Shown: positions 16,602 through 26,516, numbered from the stretch's first letter. The stretch: DNA of 64,000 nucleotides from Akkermansia muciniphila (GCA_945860285.1 CAMAQB010000006.1:1-64000), one strand, 5' to 3'. Notes: generated by a model not told the origin, from the sequence alone. Translations and numbers: made by a program.

Positions 16602-19600
16602 ATGAAAACTCTTCCCTTGCTGACTTCCCGGAACAAAGGATTTACCCTGATTCTGACGATCACCCTGATGGTGTTGATCACGCTGGTGACGGTTGGATTG
16701 TTAACCCTCTCCAGCGTCTCGCTGCGATCTTCGGTGCAGGCGGATGCGGCATCGACGGCGCGGGCCAATGCCAAAATGTCCTTGATGCTGGCGATCGGCG
16801 AATTGCAGCGGCAAACCGGTGCGGACACGCGAGTCACTGCCCGCGCCGATGTCCTCGACGCCTACAATCCACCGGTCTTGGGTGTGTGGAAAAGTTGGCA
16901 AGGCGGCGACCATGAAACCAGTGGCCCGAATGCGGCACGTCCGAAACCTCCGATCAGCAATTATCGAACGACAAAAAATTCCCGCTTTCTGGCTTGGCTG
17001 ACCTCCGCGAATTTTCGAAATGCAGCGACTCTCCCCGACACCGCACCGGGCACCGACAAAGTAACTCTGGTGGGCAAGGGTTCGGTCACCAGCAAAACCG
17101 AACCCGAGAAACTGCAGATTCATTTGACCCCGACACCGGTCGTGTCGACCAACCGTCAGGGAAATCTGGCGTGGTGGATCGGTGGCGAAAACCAAAAGGC
17201 GCGTTTGCCGAAACCGTACAAACCCGACAACGCCGCTTCGGTGGCTCGCTGGTCGGTGCATGCAAAATCGCACGCAATCGCCGACACCGAACCCTTTCGT
17301 ATGGACGGCCTGTTGACCGATGCCGCGCCAGCCGACAAAGCGATCTCGCTGCGTCAGGCTGACCTTGTCGCGGTCAAGGGCGCGGGAGAAGCCGCGGTGG
17401 CGACCGACTATTTCCACGACCTCTCGGCCGTTTCGGTCGGTCTGTTGACCAACACGGCCAACGGCGGTTGGCGCAAGGATTTTTCCCTGCTATCCGAAAG
17501 CTGGAGCAAGCAGCCGTCATCGGGATTGCCATTGTTCCGCGTTACCCCATCGTCGGACATTTCATACCGTCGCCCCGCGCCGGGCAATGCGGTGCCTGCG
17601 ACCTCGATGTTCTATCCCTGGGCGGCCTATCGAGGCGGCGACACCATTCCGATCTACCAGCACGGTCCGGTGACCAGTTGGGAAAATCTGATGGACTACG
17701 CGACATTTTACAAACGGGTATCCGCCAGCAGTTCCGGAAACTTCTCCACCTCGCACTATGCGATTTCCATCGGTGGCGACAGCTACAGCTTCCTGCACAA
17801 GGTGCGCATTCTACCGGTCATTGCACGCATGCAATGGATCTTTTCGCACAGCGCCGGTCCCGCGACTCCTCCCGACCCGTCTGGCACCAAGCTGGCCCCG
17901 CGCCTGCTGGTGACTCCGGTGATCACCATGTGGAACCCTTACAACGTAGAGGTAACCACACCATCGATTTCCTTCGGCATTCCCAAACCACTACCCACCG
18001 CCCTGCGATACACAATCAACGGCTTGGCCAACTCCAATTACAACAGCGTGATGGGGGGTGGCTACAACTACTCCCCGGCGATGGGCTCCGGCAACATCAA
18101 TTTTTCCATCAACGAGCCACTGGTTCTCAAACCCGGCGAGTCCCGGGTTTTCAGCCCCGAATCCAACATCCCCGTGTCTTCCAATTCATCACTCAACCTG
18201 AAAGTCGGCTATCGCAGCGGCGGCGGTCACTTTTTCCCGATCTTGAACAACAGCGGTGTCGCAATCCAGTCATTGCCCGCGTCCTCGACGATCAAGGCGG
18301 ATGCCAAGTTTGATAGTTACTATGTTGACAGAGGTCAGGACGGAGTAGGCATCTATCTGGACGCCGTGTTTGGTGGCAGTTGGGATCTGGCATATCGCAT
18401 GGTTTATACGCCCGCTGTCGCCAATGTCGTTTACAAACCGCTGACACAGCTGGCATCCGCCACGCTCAATCAGTGCAAAACCAACCCGATTCCCTTCCTC
18501 TCGACCATGTTCGGCACCCGCACGGCCAGCCGCACCCATCTCGCCGCCAAGGGCTTAGTGCAATCCAGTCCCTTTGTCTATTACACCAACATGGGCTTCA
18601 AGGACTTGGCGGACATCGGTCGCCACTACGGTGGTACCGGCCACCCCGTCAATTCCCCCTTCGACTATAGCTTCGTCAAACACGCCCCGGGTGGCGACAG
18701 CCTGCTGCCGAATGCCAACGATACCACCGGTCGCGGTTACATCGTCACCGGCTTCACCGCCGCCGAAGGACTCTCCCGCTGCGTGGTTTGCGAACTGCCC
18801 TGCCGACCGATCAACTCCATCGGCGAACTTGTCAACTGGGACCTCCGCTATGAAAATTCGGTTCCTCCGTTCGCCTTCAATTTGATCGGCAACTCGGATG
18901 CCACTCCCGTCATTCCTGCGAATGCGGTGGTGAACAGTGTCGATGCAAACTTCGCCGAAAACCTCCAGCACGATGATTCCTACTGCGCGAACCACCTGTT
19001 GTTCGACGACTGGTTCGCCTCCTCGATCGCGCCCGACCCCACCAATTTCGGTTCCAGTGGCAAAAGCCAGCAAGTGGTCTTCAATGAATTTGTCACCGGC
19101 AAAACCCCGCTGCAGAACCGCGCCTATCGTCCGCTGCCCGTCGATCAGGCCACGGCGCTTTCCAGCACCAGCAAGGCCACCAAATTGTTCACCGACCATG
19201 TGTCGAAGGACGATTCATGGAAATCGATCGCCTCGCGACTGCAGGTGGAAGGCATGTTCAACGTCAACTCCACCTCGGTCACCGCCTGGCGCGCTTTGCT
19301 CGGCCACGCCCGCAACCAGCGCGTGCCTTATGTTCGCGAAACCGCCACCACCTGGGACACCGGGCTATCGAATGAAACGAACTACGCATTCACCCGTTTC
19401 AGCATCGCCGGGGATGCGAAGGCCGGCACGCCGAGCACCTCGGGAGTGTTCCCCGAAGCCAACGAGTTCGCCGGATACCGCACCGTCGATGACAAATTCC
19501 TCGATGCCCTGGCCGAAAAAGTTGTCGATCAAATCCGCAAACGCGGTCCATTCCTTTCCCTCGCCGAGTTCGTCAACCGCCAGTTGTCCTCGGGCGACCT

Positions 19601-20057
19601 CGCCCTCGCCGGCACCATCCAGGCCGCCCTCAACGAAGTCGCCAAGTCGCCCGCGACCAACATCTTCGCCAAAATGGAGGCGCTCTCCACCACTGCCGTG
19701 GCCGTGCCCGAACGCGCGGCGGATGCCGAATACAAATTCCCCGCCGCCGCCGTGGGCAAGAGCGCCTACGGCATGCCCGGCTGGACCCGCCAGGCCGACA
19801 TCCTGCGGCCGCTGTTTCCCATTCTCTCGGCCCGCGATGACACCTTCACCGTCCGCGGTTACGGCGACGCGCGCGACGCCGCCGGCAAGATCATCGCCAG
19901 GGCCGTCTGCGAAGGCATGGTGCGCCGCAGTCGCGATTTCGTGAACCCGATCGATCCGGCGGACAGCTTCAAGGAACCGGTGAGAGCCGACAACAAGTAC
20001 TTCGGTCGCCGCTATCAAATCATCTCGTTCCGCTGGCTGGCGCCCGATGAGGTGTGA
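16602..20057 (+). CDS. large type IV pilin-like protein, Verru_Chthon cassette protein A type
   Basis: The 1151-residue protein starts with a prepilin-like leader: basic residues, then KGFTLILTITLMVLITLVTVGLLTLSSVSLRSS and a helix ARANAKMSLMLAIGELQRQTG. That is the pattern of the Verru_Chthon cassette A proteins known from Verrucomicrobia. After the expected cleavage at G|F, position five is Leu instead of the usual Glu. The remaining ~1100 residues are an exported, Ser/Thr/Asn/Pro-rich body without motifs I can name. Proteins B, C and D of the classical cassette are not adjacent; only a small secreted protein follows. Likely a surface or pseudopilus-associated protein. Confidence 0.72.
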   Translation: MKTLPLLTSRNKGFTLILTITLMVLITLVTVGLLTLSSVSLRSSVQADAASTARANAKMSLMLAIGELQRQTGADTRVTARADVLDAYNPPVLGVWKSWQGGDHETSGPNAARPKPPISNYRTTKNSRFLAWLTSANFRNAATLPDTAPGTDKVTLVGKGSVTSKTEPEKLQIHLTPTPVVSTNRQGNLAWWIGGENQKARLPKPYKPDNAASVARWSVHAKSHAIADTEPFRMDGLLTDAAPADKAISLRQADLVAVKGAGEAAVATDYFHDLSAVSVGLLTNTANGGWRKDFSLLSESWSKQPSSGLPLFRVTPSSDISYRRPAPGNAVPATSMFYPWAAYRGGDTIPIYQHGPVTSWENLMDYATFYKRVSASSSGNFSTSHYAISIGGDSYSFLHKVRILPVIARMQWIFSHSAGPATPPDPSGTKLAPRLLVTPVITMWNPYNVEVTTPSISFGIPKPLPTALRYTINGLANSNYNSVMGGGYNYSPAMGSGNINFSINEPLVLKPGESRVFSPESNIPVSSNSSLNLKVGYRSGGGHFFPILNNSGVAIQSLPASSTIKADAKFDSYYVDRGQDGVGIYLDAVFGGSWDLAYRMVYTPAVANVVYKPLTQLASATLNQCKTNPIPFLSTMFGTRTASRTHLAAKGLVQSSPFVYYTNMGFKDLADIGRHYGGTGHPVNSPFDYSFVKHAPGGDSLLPNANDTTGRGYIVTGFTAAEGLSRCVVCELPCRPINSIGELVNWDLRYENSVPPFAFNLIGNSDATPVIPANAVVNSVDANFAENLQHDDSYCANHLLFDDWFASSIAPDPTNFGSSGKSQQVVFNEFVTGKTPLQNRAYRPLPVDQATALSSTSKATKLFTDHVSKDDSWKSIASRLQVEGMFNVNSTSVTAWRALLGHARNQRVPYVRETATTWDTGLSNETNYAFTRFSIAGDAKAGTPSTSGVFPEANEFAGYRTVDDKFLDALAEKVVDQIRKRGPFLSLAEFVNRQLSSGDLALAGTIQAALNEVAKSPATNIFAKMEALSTTAVAVPERAADAEYKFPAAAVGKSAYGMPGWTRQADILRPLFPILSARDDTFTVRGYGDARDAAGKIIARAVCEGMVRRSRDFVNPIDPADSFKEPVRADNKYFGRRYQIISFRWLAPDEV

Positions 20058-20134
20058 CAAGCCACCGATTGCTTTTGCCTATTGGCGCAATTTTTGTTCT
20101 AGTCCCTGTTCCTCCCAACATAACCACCATCTTC

Positions 20135-20836
20135 ATGATCCATTTCCTAAAAATTCTTCCCTTGCTGTTGTTGCTCCCGAACCCGTCGCTCGCGCAAAAG
20201 CCAAGCGAACACACCTGCCGGATTTTGTTTCTCAACGGTCCGGACAACGCGCCGGAAAAACTTCATCTGTTTGATGGTGTCAAATCGCGCGAAGTGGAAT
20301 TGCCACGCATGAACTTTTCCATGGTTTATGAACTTCCCCCGGGTGCGTTGAATCTCCGCCTGCTGTCCTCTCCCGCTCTTGATCCGACAAAGATCCCCGC
20401 CGGAGCCCCGTCGGCCGCTGTTGCCGAAACGATGACGGATTTCTATCTGCTACTCACCAGCGACCCCACCAACACGGTCGCCCCGGTGCGAATGCAGGTC
20501 ATCAACGCCGGTGCCGACAAATTGAAAGCAGGCCAGACCCTGTGGTTCAACCTCACCCAGAATACCGTGGGCGACACGCTCGGTACCCAGAAACTGACAA
20601 TCCAGGCTGGGGCGCGCGAAACTCTCGATGCGCCGACCTCGGGCAATCAGAATTATCAGGTCAAACTCGCCTTCCGCATACCCGGCGACGAACAAATCTA
20701 CCCACTTTGCGAAACGCAATGGCTGCACGACCCGCGCAGCCGCAGTGTGGCATTCATCATCAATGAAAACGGCGCCCGCAGCCCGCGCGTGCTCGTCTTT
20801 CCCGACTTCCGTGAACCGAAGCCGGAAAAACCCTGA
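20135..20836 (+). CDS. secreted hypothetical protein
   Basis: The ORF opens at 20054 within the end of the upstream gene, but ATG at 20135 begins a good signal peptide (MIHFLKILPLLLLLPNPSLAQ), giving 233 residues. The mature part is beta-rich (CRILFLNGPDNAPEKLHLFD, WFNLTQNTVGDTLGTQKL, VKLAFRIPGDEQIYPLCETQW) and carries no catalytic motif that I recognise. It follows the pilin-like gene by 77 bp on the same strand, so it may be its accessory protein; that is inference. It is convergent with bioA. Confidence 0.6.
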   Translation: MIHFLKILPLLLLLPNPSLAQKPSEHTCRILFLNGPDNAPEKLHLFDGVKSREVELPRMNFSMVYELPPGALNLRLLSSPALDPTKIPAGAPSAAVAETMTDFYLLLTSDPTNTVAPVRMQVINAGADKLKAGQTLWFNLTQNTVGDTLGTQKLTIQAGARETLDAPTSGNQNYQVKLAFRIPGDEQIYPLCETQWLHDPRSRSVAFIINENGARSPRVLVFPDFREPKPEKP

Positions 20837-20851
20837 GCAAGCCGAAGCTTC

Positions 20852-22132
20852 TCAATCCACATCATCCAGCGCGGAGCGCAGCGCGACCAGAGCATATCGC
20901 AATTCCTCCGGCGTGCTGCACAACGGCGGCATGAATACGATCGTATCCTTGATCGGTCGCGTCAGCAGCCCGTATTTTCGCGCCGCCAGGCAGATTTTTG
21001 CCCCCCTCATCTGTGCGACATCGAAACAACGCCCGTCGGACTGTCGAACTTCGATTCCCGCGATCATCCCGCACTGACGGATCTGAAATACGTGTGGAGA
21101 GGTGCCAACCAGCTCCGTCAGCAATTTCTGCAAAACCCCCGCCTTTTCCTGAATCATCTCCATGGTGGTTTCCAACTCGAACAGCGCCAGATTCGCCAGC
21201 GCCGCGGCACAGCCCAGCGGGTTGGCGGTATAACTATGACCATAGTAGAAAACATTGTCGCGGCCCAGAAACGCCCGATAGATCGCATCTGTGGTCAGGG
21301 TGGCGGCGAGCGGCAGATAACCACCCGTTAGACCTTTGGCCAGGCAGAGAAAGTCGGGAATCACCTGCTCCTGCTGGCAGGCGAACATCGTGCCGGTCCG
21401 ACCGAAACCGGTCATCACTTCATCGAGAATCAAATGAACCCCCTGTTGATCGCACCAGTCGCGCAGCGAGCGCAGCATTCCCGCCGGCCAGTTGCGCATT
21501 TCATTCACTCCCTGGATCAGCGGCTCGATGATCACGGCGGCGATTTCACCCGCTTGCAAGGCCGCAAGTTCCTCGAGCGAACCGACAAAATCCACCGCCA
21601 GTCCGAACTTGCGAAAGCGTTCGAAAAACAAGTCCATTCCGCCGAGCGATGCCGCGCCCATGGTGTCGCCGTGATAACCATTCGCAAAGGCCACAATCCG
21701 GTTCCGTTGCGGCGAACCGGTCTGCATGCGGTATTGCAGGGCCATTTTCAAGGCGCACTCCACCGCGGTGGAGCCGTCGTCGGAAAAAAACACCCGCTCC
21801 AGCGTGCGATTGGGAAAATACCCGCACAACTTCGCCGCCAGCTCGGAGGCGCGGGCATTGCCGAAGCCCAGATACGAGCTGTGCGCGATTTCTCCCAACT
21901 GCCGATTCAGCGCCTCATTGATCCGGGGATGCGCGTGACCGTGGATGTTGGTCCAGATCGACGAATTGCCATCGAAGTACTTCCGCCCTTCGGAGTCCCA
22001 CAACCACACACCCTCGCCGCGGGTGATGATCAGGCGCTCACAGGAAGGATCGCACCAATCGGCCTGATTGGTGAAGGGATGCCAGCAATGCTGTTGATCC
22101 CATGCCAGCCACTGCGCTGATTGCTCATTCAT
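20852..22132 (-). CDS. bioA: adenosylmethionine-8-amino-7-oxononanoate aminotransferase
   Basis: BioA is a class III PLP aminotransferase that makes 7,8-diaminopelargonate from KAPA with SAM as amino donor. Visible features are the N-terminal WHPFTN motif (17-22), the SDDGSTAVE phosphate-binding segment (~117-125), LILDEVMTGFGRTG (~234-247) and the PLP lysine Lys266 in CLAKGLTGGYLPLAAT. ATG at 22132 gives 426 residues, the family length; the track start at 22240 overlaps the upstream small gene. The start overlaps the end of that small gene by 8 bp. No other biotin gene lies in the window. Confidence 0.9.
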   Translation of the reverse strand: MNEQSAQWLAWDQQHCWHPFTNQADWCDPSCERLIITRGEGVWLWDSEGRKYFDGNSSIWTNIHGHAHPRINEALNRQLGEIAHSSYLGFGNARASELAAKLCGYFPNRTLERVFFSDDGSTAVECALKMALQYRMQTGSPQRNRIVAFANGYHGDTMGAASLGGMDLFFERFRKFGLAVDFVGSLEELAALQAGEIAAVIIEPLIQGVNEMRNWPAGMLRSLRDWCDQQGVHLILDEVMTGFGRTGTMFACQQEQVIPDFLCLAKGLTGGYLPLAATLTTDAIYRAFLGRDNVFYYGHSYTANPLGCAAALANLALFELETTMEMIQEKAGVLQKLLTELVGTSPHVFQIRQCGMIAGIEVRQSDGRCFDVAQMRGAKICLAARKYGLLTRPIKDTIVFMPPLCSTPEELRYALVALRSALDDVD

Positions 22133-22397
22133 CCTTCGGTTTGATAATGATGCCGAATTCCTTTTCGCACAACTTGTCGATTGCCTCAATGATCGCCCAG
22201 GCCCCCCGCTTGCGCTGGTATCGTTTCCAGAGAATGTCACGCAGCGTCAGCCACAGATCCGCATCCGGATAAGGAATCTGCTCCCACTCCGGATCGGTTT
22301 TCAGAGTCGTTTGGAACCTCCAGCCGCCGGCGTGATGCGTCGCCCGGAAATACCTGGTTCCCTCCTCGCCCTTCTCATTCCATTCGTGTGCCTCCAT
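22125..22397 (-). CDS. small conserved hypothetical protein upstream of bioA
   Basis: From ATG at 22397 the product is 90 residues (MEAHEWNEKGEEGTRYFRATHHAGGW ... CEKEFGIIIKPKDE). ATG at 22430 (MSMGGAWHDPRMEAHEW) is an alternative start. It contains FRATHHAGGWRFQTTLKTDPEWE and LWLTLRDILWKRYQRKR. I recall similar small proteins of unknown function in Verrucomicrobia, but cannot name a domain. Its stop overlaps the bioA start by 8 bp, implying coupling. No metal-binding or membrane signature is visible. Confidence 0.62.
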   Translation of the reverse strand: MEAHEWNEKGEEGTRYFRATHHAGGWRFQTTLKTDPEWEQIPYPDADLWLTLRDILWKRYQRKRGAWAIIEAIDKLCEKEFGIIIKPKDE

Positions 22398-22513
22398 GCG
22401 CGGATCATGCCACGCCCCACCCATGGACATGCAATCTATTTTTTGAAAACGAGCCGGAATCGATGCCGAAAAACCATTTGCATTTCGCCGATCCCGCACG
22501 AGAGTCGTGGTTC

Positions 22514-23098
22514 ATGAATTTCAAAACTATTGTAAGCACCGCACTGCTGGCACCGGGCCTGTTGTTCGGAATTGAAAAGCCCGCCTATGAAACCATCGAA
22601 AAAGAAGGGAAGTTCGAGATCCGCAAGTACGAGGCCATTCCGGTGGTCTCGGCTCCGATGGACAACATGGGGCAGCGCGACCAGAGTTTTCGCAAACTTT
22701 TTCAATACATCAGCGGCGCGAATGAGAAAAAGCAGAAAATCGCGATGACATCGCCGGTCTTCATGGAAGGGAAAGCCGATGACAAGGGCGAGAATCCGAA
22801 TGGCCGCATGAGCTTTGTGGTGCCCGCCGCGATCGCCAAAACAGGAACCCCGCAACCGGATGGCGAGGGCTTGAAAACCAATGAAATCAAGGGCGGCAAG
22901 GTCGCCATACTGCGGTTTTCCGGATGGGACAACGAGGCCAATCGGAAAAAGGCCGTTACCGATCTCAGCACTTTCACCACAGCAAAAAAACTCAAAACCC
23001 GTGGCGATGCGTTTTTCGCCATCTATGATCCGCCGTGGACACCGGAATTCATGCGTCGCAACGAAGTCTGGATCAAGCTCGACGAATTGAACAAATAA
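22514..23098 (+). CDS. SOUL-family heme-binding-like protein, exported
   Basis: ATG at 22514 starts a signal-like segment (MNFKTIVSTALLAPGLLFG) and leaves 194 residues. The mature part shows the SOUL/HBP pattern: YETIEKEGKFEIRKYEAIPVVSA near the start, FRKLFQYISGANEKKQKIAMTSPVFME in the middle, and a closing RRNEVWIKLD. SOUL proteins bind heme or porphyrin in eukaryotes; bacterial copies are largely uncharacterised, so heme binding is inferred from family only. It is followed nine bases later by an exported EEP-family gene on the same strand. Confidence 0.83.
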   Translation: MNFKTIVSTALLAPGLLFGIEKPAYETIEKEGKFEIRKYEAIPVVSAPMDNMGQRDQSFRKLFQYISGANEKKQKIAMTSPVFMEGKADDKGENPNGRMSFVVPAAIAKTGTPQPDGEGLKTNEIKGGKVAILRFSGWDNEANRKKAVTDLSTFTTAKKLKTRGDAFFAIYDPPWTPEFMRRNEVWIKLDELNK

Positions 23099-23107
23099 AC
23101 GGAGCTG

Positions 23108-24211
23108 ATGAAACCAGCTGCCTTCCTGCTGTCGTGTGCGCTTCTCGGGACGGTCGAAGCAAAGGAACTGCGCATCGCCACGTTGAATGCATCCCTCTTC
23201 CGCCCCGGCGCGGGAGAGTTGATCGCTGACACGGCGAAGAAGGATCAGGAACAACTGTTGGCAGTGACCGCGATCATTCGGAAGATCGATGCGGATGTGC
23301 TGCTGCTGAATGAGTTTGACTATGATGAAAAGAAACAAGCTCTGGGAAATTTCCAGACGAATTACCTTCATGATCTGTATCCCTATCATTTCTCTGCTCC
23401 TGTGAACACCGGAGTTCCCAGCGGCATGGATCTCAACCACGATGGGGACACCACCGACCCTCAGGATGCCTTTGGTTATGGGACCCACCCCGGTCAATAT
23501 GGCATGGTGCTCTTTTCCAAGTTTCCGCTGCAAACGGATTCAATCCGCACATTTCAAAAACTGCTGTGGCGCGATCTGCCGGGCAATATGATTCCAAAAT
23601 CGTATTACACCGCCGGGCAGGTTGAGAAGCTGCGGCTGTCATCCAAAAGCCATTGGGATGTTCCCATCACGGTGGAAAACCAGACCGTGCATGTCCTCTG
23701 CAGCCACCCGACACCACCGACATTTGACGACGGACGGCTTGTCAACCTCTCCGACACCTCGCCGGTCGATTGGAACGGCCGCCGCAACCACGATGAAATC
23801 CGCTTCTGGGCGGAATACATCAGCCATGCCGACGCACAATGGATCGTTGATGACAAAGTCCACACCGGCGGTCTCGCGGCTGGATCGCGATTCGTGGTTC
23901 TCGGTGATTTGAATGCGGATCCCGACGACGGTGACACCGTGGCGGGAGCTGTCCGACAACTGCTGGAGCATCCGTTGGTCAATGCATCCATTGTCCCCAC
24001 AAGCAAAGGCGCCATTGCGAATGTTCCGCCATCCTATAAAAACAGGGAAAGCAAGACATCCCATTTCCACTTGCGCTGCGACTACGTGCTGCCATCCCGA
24101 CAAGGTTTCGAAGTCACCAGCGGCGCGGTGCATTGGCCGGAGAATGATGCGTCGCTCGACAAGGCCAGCGATCACCGCGCGGTGTGGATGGAAATGAAAA
24201 TCATACCCTGA
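23108..24211 (+). CDS. secreted endonuclease/exonuclease/phosphatase (EEP) family protein
   Basis: The 367-residue product has a short signal peptide (MKPAAFLLSCALLGTVEA) and an EEP fold. Visible motifs are LRIATLNAS at the first strand, LLLNEFDYD with the metal-binding Glu, CSHPTPPTFDD, VVLGDLNADPDDGD and the C-terminal SDHRAVWMEM catalytic Asp-His. Bacterial secreted members act as nucleases or phosphodiesterases; substrate specificity cannot be told here. It begins nine bases after the SOUL gene and probably shares its transcript. The next gene is convergent. Confidence 0.82.
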   Translation: MKPAAFLLSCALLGTVEAKELRIATLNASLFRPGAGELIADTAKKDQEQLLAVTAIIRKIDADVLLLNEFDYDEKKQALGNFQTNYLHDLYPYHFSAPVNTGVPSGMDLNHDGDTTDPQDAFGYGTHPGQYGMVLFSKFPLQTDSIRTFQKLLWRDLPGNMIPKSYYTAGQVEKLRLSSKSHWDVPITVENQTVHVLCSHPTPPTFDDGRLVNLSDTSPVDWNGRRNHDEIRFWAEYISHADAQWIVDDKVHTGGLAAGSRFVVLGDLNADPDDGDTVAGAVRQLLEHPLVNASIVPTSKGAIANVPPSYKNRESKTSHFHLRCDYVLPSRQGFEVTSGAVHWPENDASLDKASDHRAVWMEMKIIP

Positions 24212-24259
24212 AAAGACCGCGCAGCCGTGACCCTCGCCCGTTGTCTGTTAGAGATTGTT

Positions 24260-25426
24260 TCAATGCTCGCGGCAGAAGCTCTCGAAGCGATTCAGGCCTT
24301 CGGCGAGAACGTCGAGGGTCGTGCAGTAGCTAAGCCGAATGCCATCGTCGTAGCCAAAAGCAATGCCGGGAACGGCCGCAACTTTGTAGCGGGCCAGCAA
24401 CTTGTCGCATAGGTTGACGGATTTCAATCCGAGTTTGCCGGTGTAAACAAAGAAGTAAAACGCGCCCTTGGGTTCGACGACGCGGATGTTGGTGATCGCG
24501 CGCAGCCGGGCGAGCATGAATTGGCGGCGCACGTCGTACTCCGCGGCCATGTCGTTGACGAATGTCTGGTCGCCGGTCAGGGCGGCGAGCGCTCCGTACT
24601 GGGCGAACGAGCAGGCATTGGAAACCGTGTGGTTCTGGATTTTCTCGATGGCATCGGCAATGGCGCGCGGGGCGGCGGTGTAACCGAGACGCCAGCCGGT
24701 CATTGAATAGCCCTTGGAAAAGCCGTTCACAGTGATCGTGATGTTGTAAAGGTCCTGGCTCAATGACGCGATCGACACGTGTTTCTCTTCGCCGTAAACC
24801 AGTTTTTCATAAATCTCGTCGGATAGAATCGTAATGTCCTCCGAGAGCGCGATTTCCCCCAGCGCGGCTAGTTCCGCCGCCGAGTAGACCGCTCCGGTGG
24901 GATTGCCGGGGGAATTGATGATGACCATCTTGGTGCGCGGTGTCATCGCGTCCTCGAATTGTTCCGCCGTCATTTTCCAACCTGTGGCTTCCGTGGTTTC
25001 GATAACCACCGGAATGCCACCGGCCAGAAGAACCATTTCCGGATAGCTGACCCAGTAGGGCGCGGGGATGATCACCTCGTCGCCTTCCTCCACCATCGCC
25101 AGAATCGCCATGTAACAAGCCATTTTGGCTCCTGCGGTCACACAGATGTCCTTGGCATCGTATTCGAGATTGTTGTCCGCCTTGAGTTTGGCGACAAGCG
25201 CCTCACGCAGTTCGGGAATGCCGGCCGCCGGGGTGTATTTTGTGAATCCGGCCATCAGCGCTGCCGCACCGGCCTGTTTGATGTGTTCGGGCGTATCCAT
25301 TTCCGGCTCGCCGCCAGCGAGGCCATACACTTCCTCCCCCTTGGCTTTCATGGCCTTGGCCTGATTGGTGATCGACAGGGTGAGGGACGGGGAAACTTTG
25401 TGGATTCGGGATGAGATGCTTTCCAT
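24260..25426 (-). CDS. class I PLP aminotransferase (aspartate aminotransferase type)
   Basis: ATG at 25426 begins MESISSRIHKVSPSLTLSITNQAKAMKAKG, the usual start of the I-gamma aspartate/prephenate aminotransferase group; the track's 25612 start adds 62 unlikely residues. In 388 residues it shows Asn175 in NSPGNPTGAV, Asp203/Tyr206 in LSDEIYEKLVY, PLP-lysine Lys238 in NGFSKGYSMTGWRLGY and the C-terminal substrate arginine (DGIRLSYC). The reaction is transfer of an amino group between aspartate or a related amino acid and 2-oxoglutarate. It stands alone between convergent and same-strand genes. Confidence 0.88.
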   Translation of the reverse strand: MESISSRIHKVSPSLTLSITNQAKAMKAKGEEVYGLAGGEPEMDTPEHIKQAGAAALMAGFTKYTPAAGIPELREALVAKLKADNNLEYDAKDICVTAGAKMACYMAILAMVEEGDEVIIPAPYWVSYPEMVLLAGGIPVVIETTEATGWKMTAEQFEDAMTPRTKMVIINSPGNPTGAVYSAAELAALGEIALSEDITILSDEIYEKLVYGEEKHVSIASLSQDLYNITITVNGFSKGYSMTGWRLGYTAAPRAIADAIEKIQNHTVSNACSFAQYGALAALTGDQTFVNDMAAEYDVRRQFMLARLRAITNIRVVEPKGAFYFFVYTGKLGLKSVNLCDKLLARYKVAAVPGIAFGYDDGIRLSYCTTLDVLAEGLNRFESFCREH

Positions 25427-25592
25427 GGCTGCGCGCGGTGTATGTTGGTGCCCCTCAAACGAGCAACGATCTGTAAAACGCGCGTTGCCTGCGGTGCGGG
25501 GACGCACCTTTTGCCCATTCCTTTCCGGCAAGGCAAGCGCAATGAGCAAGGAGGCTGTTTTTTTTCGCTGTCGCCCTGCTTTTCCCGTCAAT

Positions 25593-26447
25593 TCACCGAT
25601 CCACGAGATCATTCATCCAGGCTCCGCGGGCCGTAACCCACTTGCCTTTGCGGACCACAACGGGAAAACCAAACCCATGCGCCGCAGCAGCCGTGAAAAC
25701 ATCCCATGCCTGACTCGCCAAAATGCCGGAAATCACCAATTCGCCGCCGGGTTTGACCAGTTGGGCAATGACCGGAAACGCCTGGATCAGTATGGTGCTG
25801 AACAAGTTCGCGACCACAACATCGTATCTCTTGCGCGGCTTCCAGTGAAGCACGTCTTTTTCCTCGAGCTTCACTCCGACAATCGAGTTGCGATCAAAAT
25901 TCCCCTGCGTGGCCTTGACGGAAAAAGGGTCGAAGTCGCATGCATACGCATCACCCGCACCGAGTTTTTTTGCCGCGATCACCAGCAAGCCGGTGCCGGT
26001 GCCGAGGTCTGCCACCGACCAACCGGGCTCGTGATCTCGGGAAATATCGACCAACATTCGCAGGCAGGTCGAGGTAGTTGCGTGGTCGCCTGTGCCAAAC
26101 GCCATTTCCGCCGGGATGGAAATCAACTCACGAAGGGGATGCGCACGGCGGATTTTCGCGAGTTTCTTCTCGTCCGACTCCGTAGTGACAAGAATCGCAT
26201 CGCGAATTTTCAGCAGCGGGGGCTCCGCGGATGCCGCAGCGGTCCAATCCGCCTTGCGTATTTTTCGCACCGAACCGCCGAATTGCCCGACGATGGTCTT
26301 GGCCTCCTTTTCCGTCGAGCAATAAACTTTGACGCGGGTCGATTTGCCCCCCTTGAGAATATCGATCACAAAATTAGGATTGCCGCGGAAGCGATCCTCC
26401 CAGGCATCCATCCATTGCAAAGCGGACAATTTCGACCATTCATACAT
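25593..26447 (-). CDS. prmA: ribosomal protein L11 methyltransferase
   Basis: PrmA trimethylates lysines and the N-terminus of ribosomal protein L11 with SAM. The 284-residue protein has an N-terminal substrate-recognition half and then the PrmA-specific MAFGTGDHATTSTCLRML. SAM motif I VADLGTGTGLLVIAAKKLG follows, then ACDFDPFSVKAT and VVANLFSTIL as the NPPY-like position. Length and motif order match the family, although the N-terminal half is divergent. It lies downstream of tRNA-Gly on the same strand, separated by a terminator. Confidence 0.82.
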   Translation of the reverse strand: MYEWSKLSALQWMDAWEDRFRGNPNFVIDILKGGKSTRVKVYCSTEKEAKTIVGQFGGSVRKIRKADWTAAASAEPPLLKIRDAILVTTESDEKKLAKIRRAHPLRELISIPAEMAFGTGDHATTSTCLRMLVDISRDHEPGWSVADLGTGTGLLVIAAKKLGAGDAYACDFDPFSVKATQGNFDRNSIVGVKLEEKDVLHWKPRKRYDVVVANLFSTILIQAFPVIAQLVKPGGELVISGILASQAWDVFTAAAAHGFGFPVVVRKGKWVTARGAWMNDLVDR

Positions 26448-26474
26448 ACTGTTCCAACCATCAATTCAGCCACA

Positions 26475-26509
26475 AATGAAAATGCCTGTGCAATACTTCA
26501 CACAGGCAT
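26475..26509 (-). terminator. intrinsic terminator after tRNA-Gly
   Basis: On the minus strand ATGCCTGTG (26509-26501) and CACAGGCAT (26490-26482) form a perfect 9-bp stem with a 10-nt loop, followed by TTTTCATTT. It begins 8 bp after the tRNA 3' end and precedes prmA on the same strand. Confidence 0.72.
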
Positions 26510-26516
26510 GATAAAA

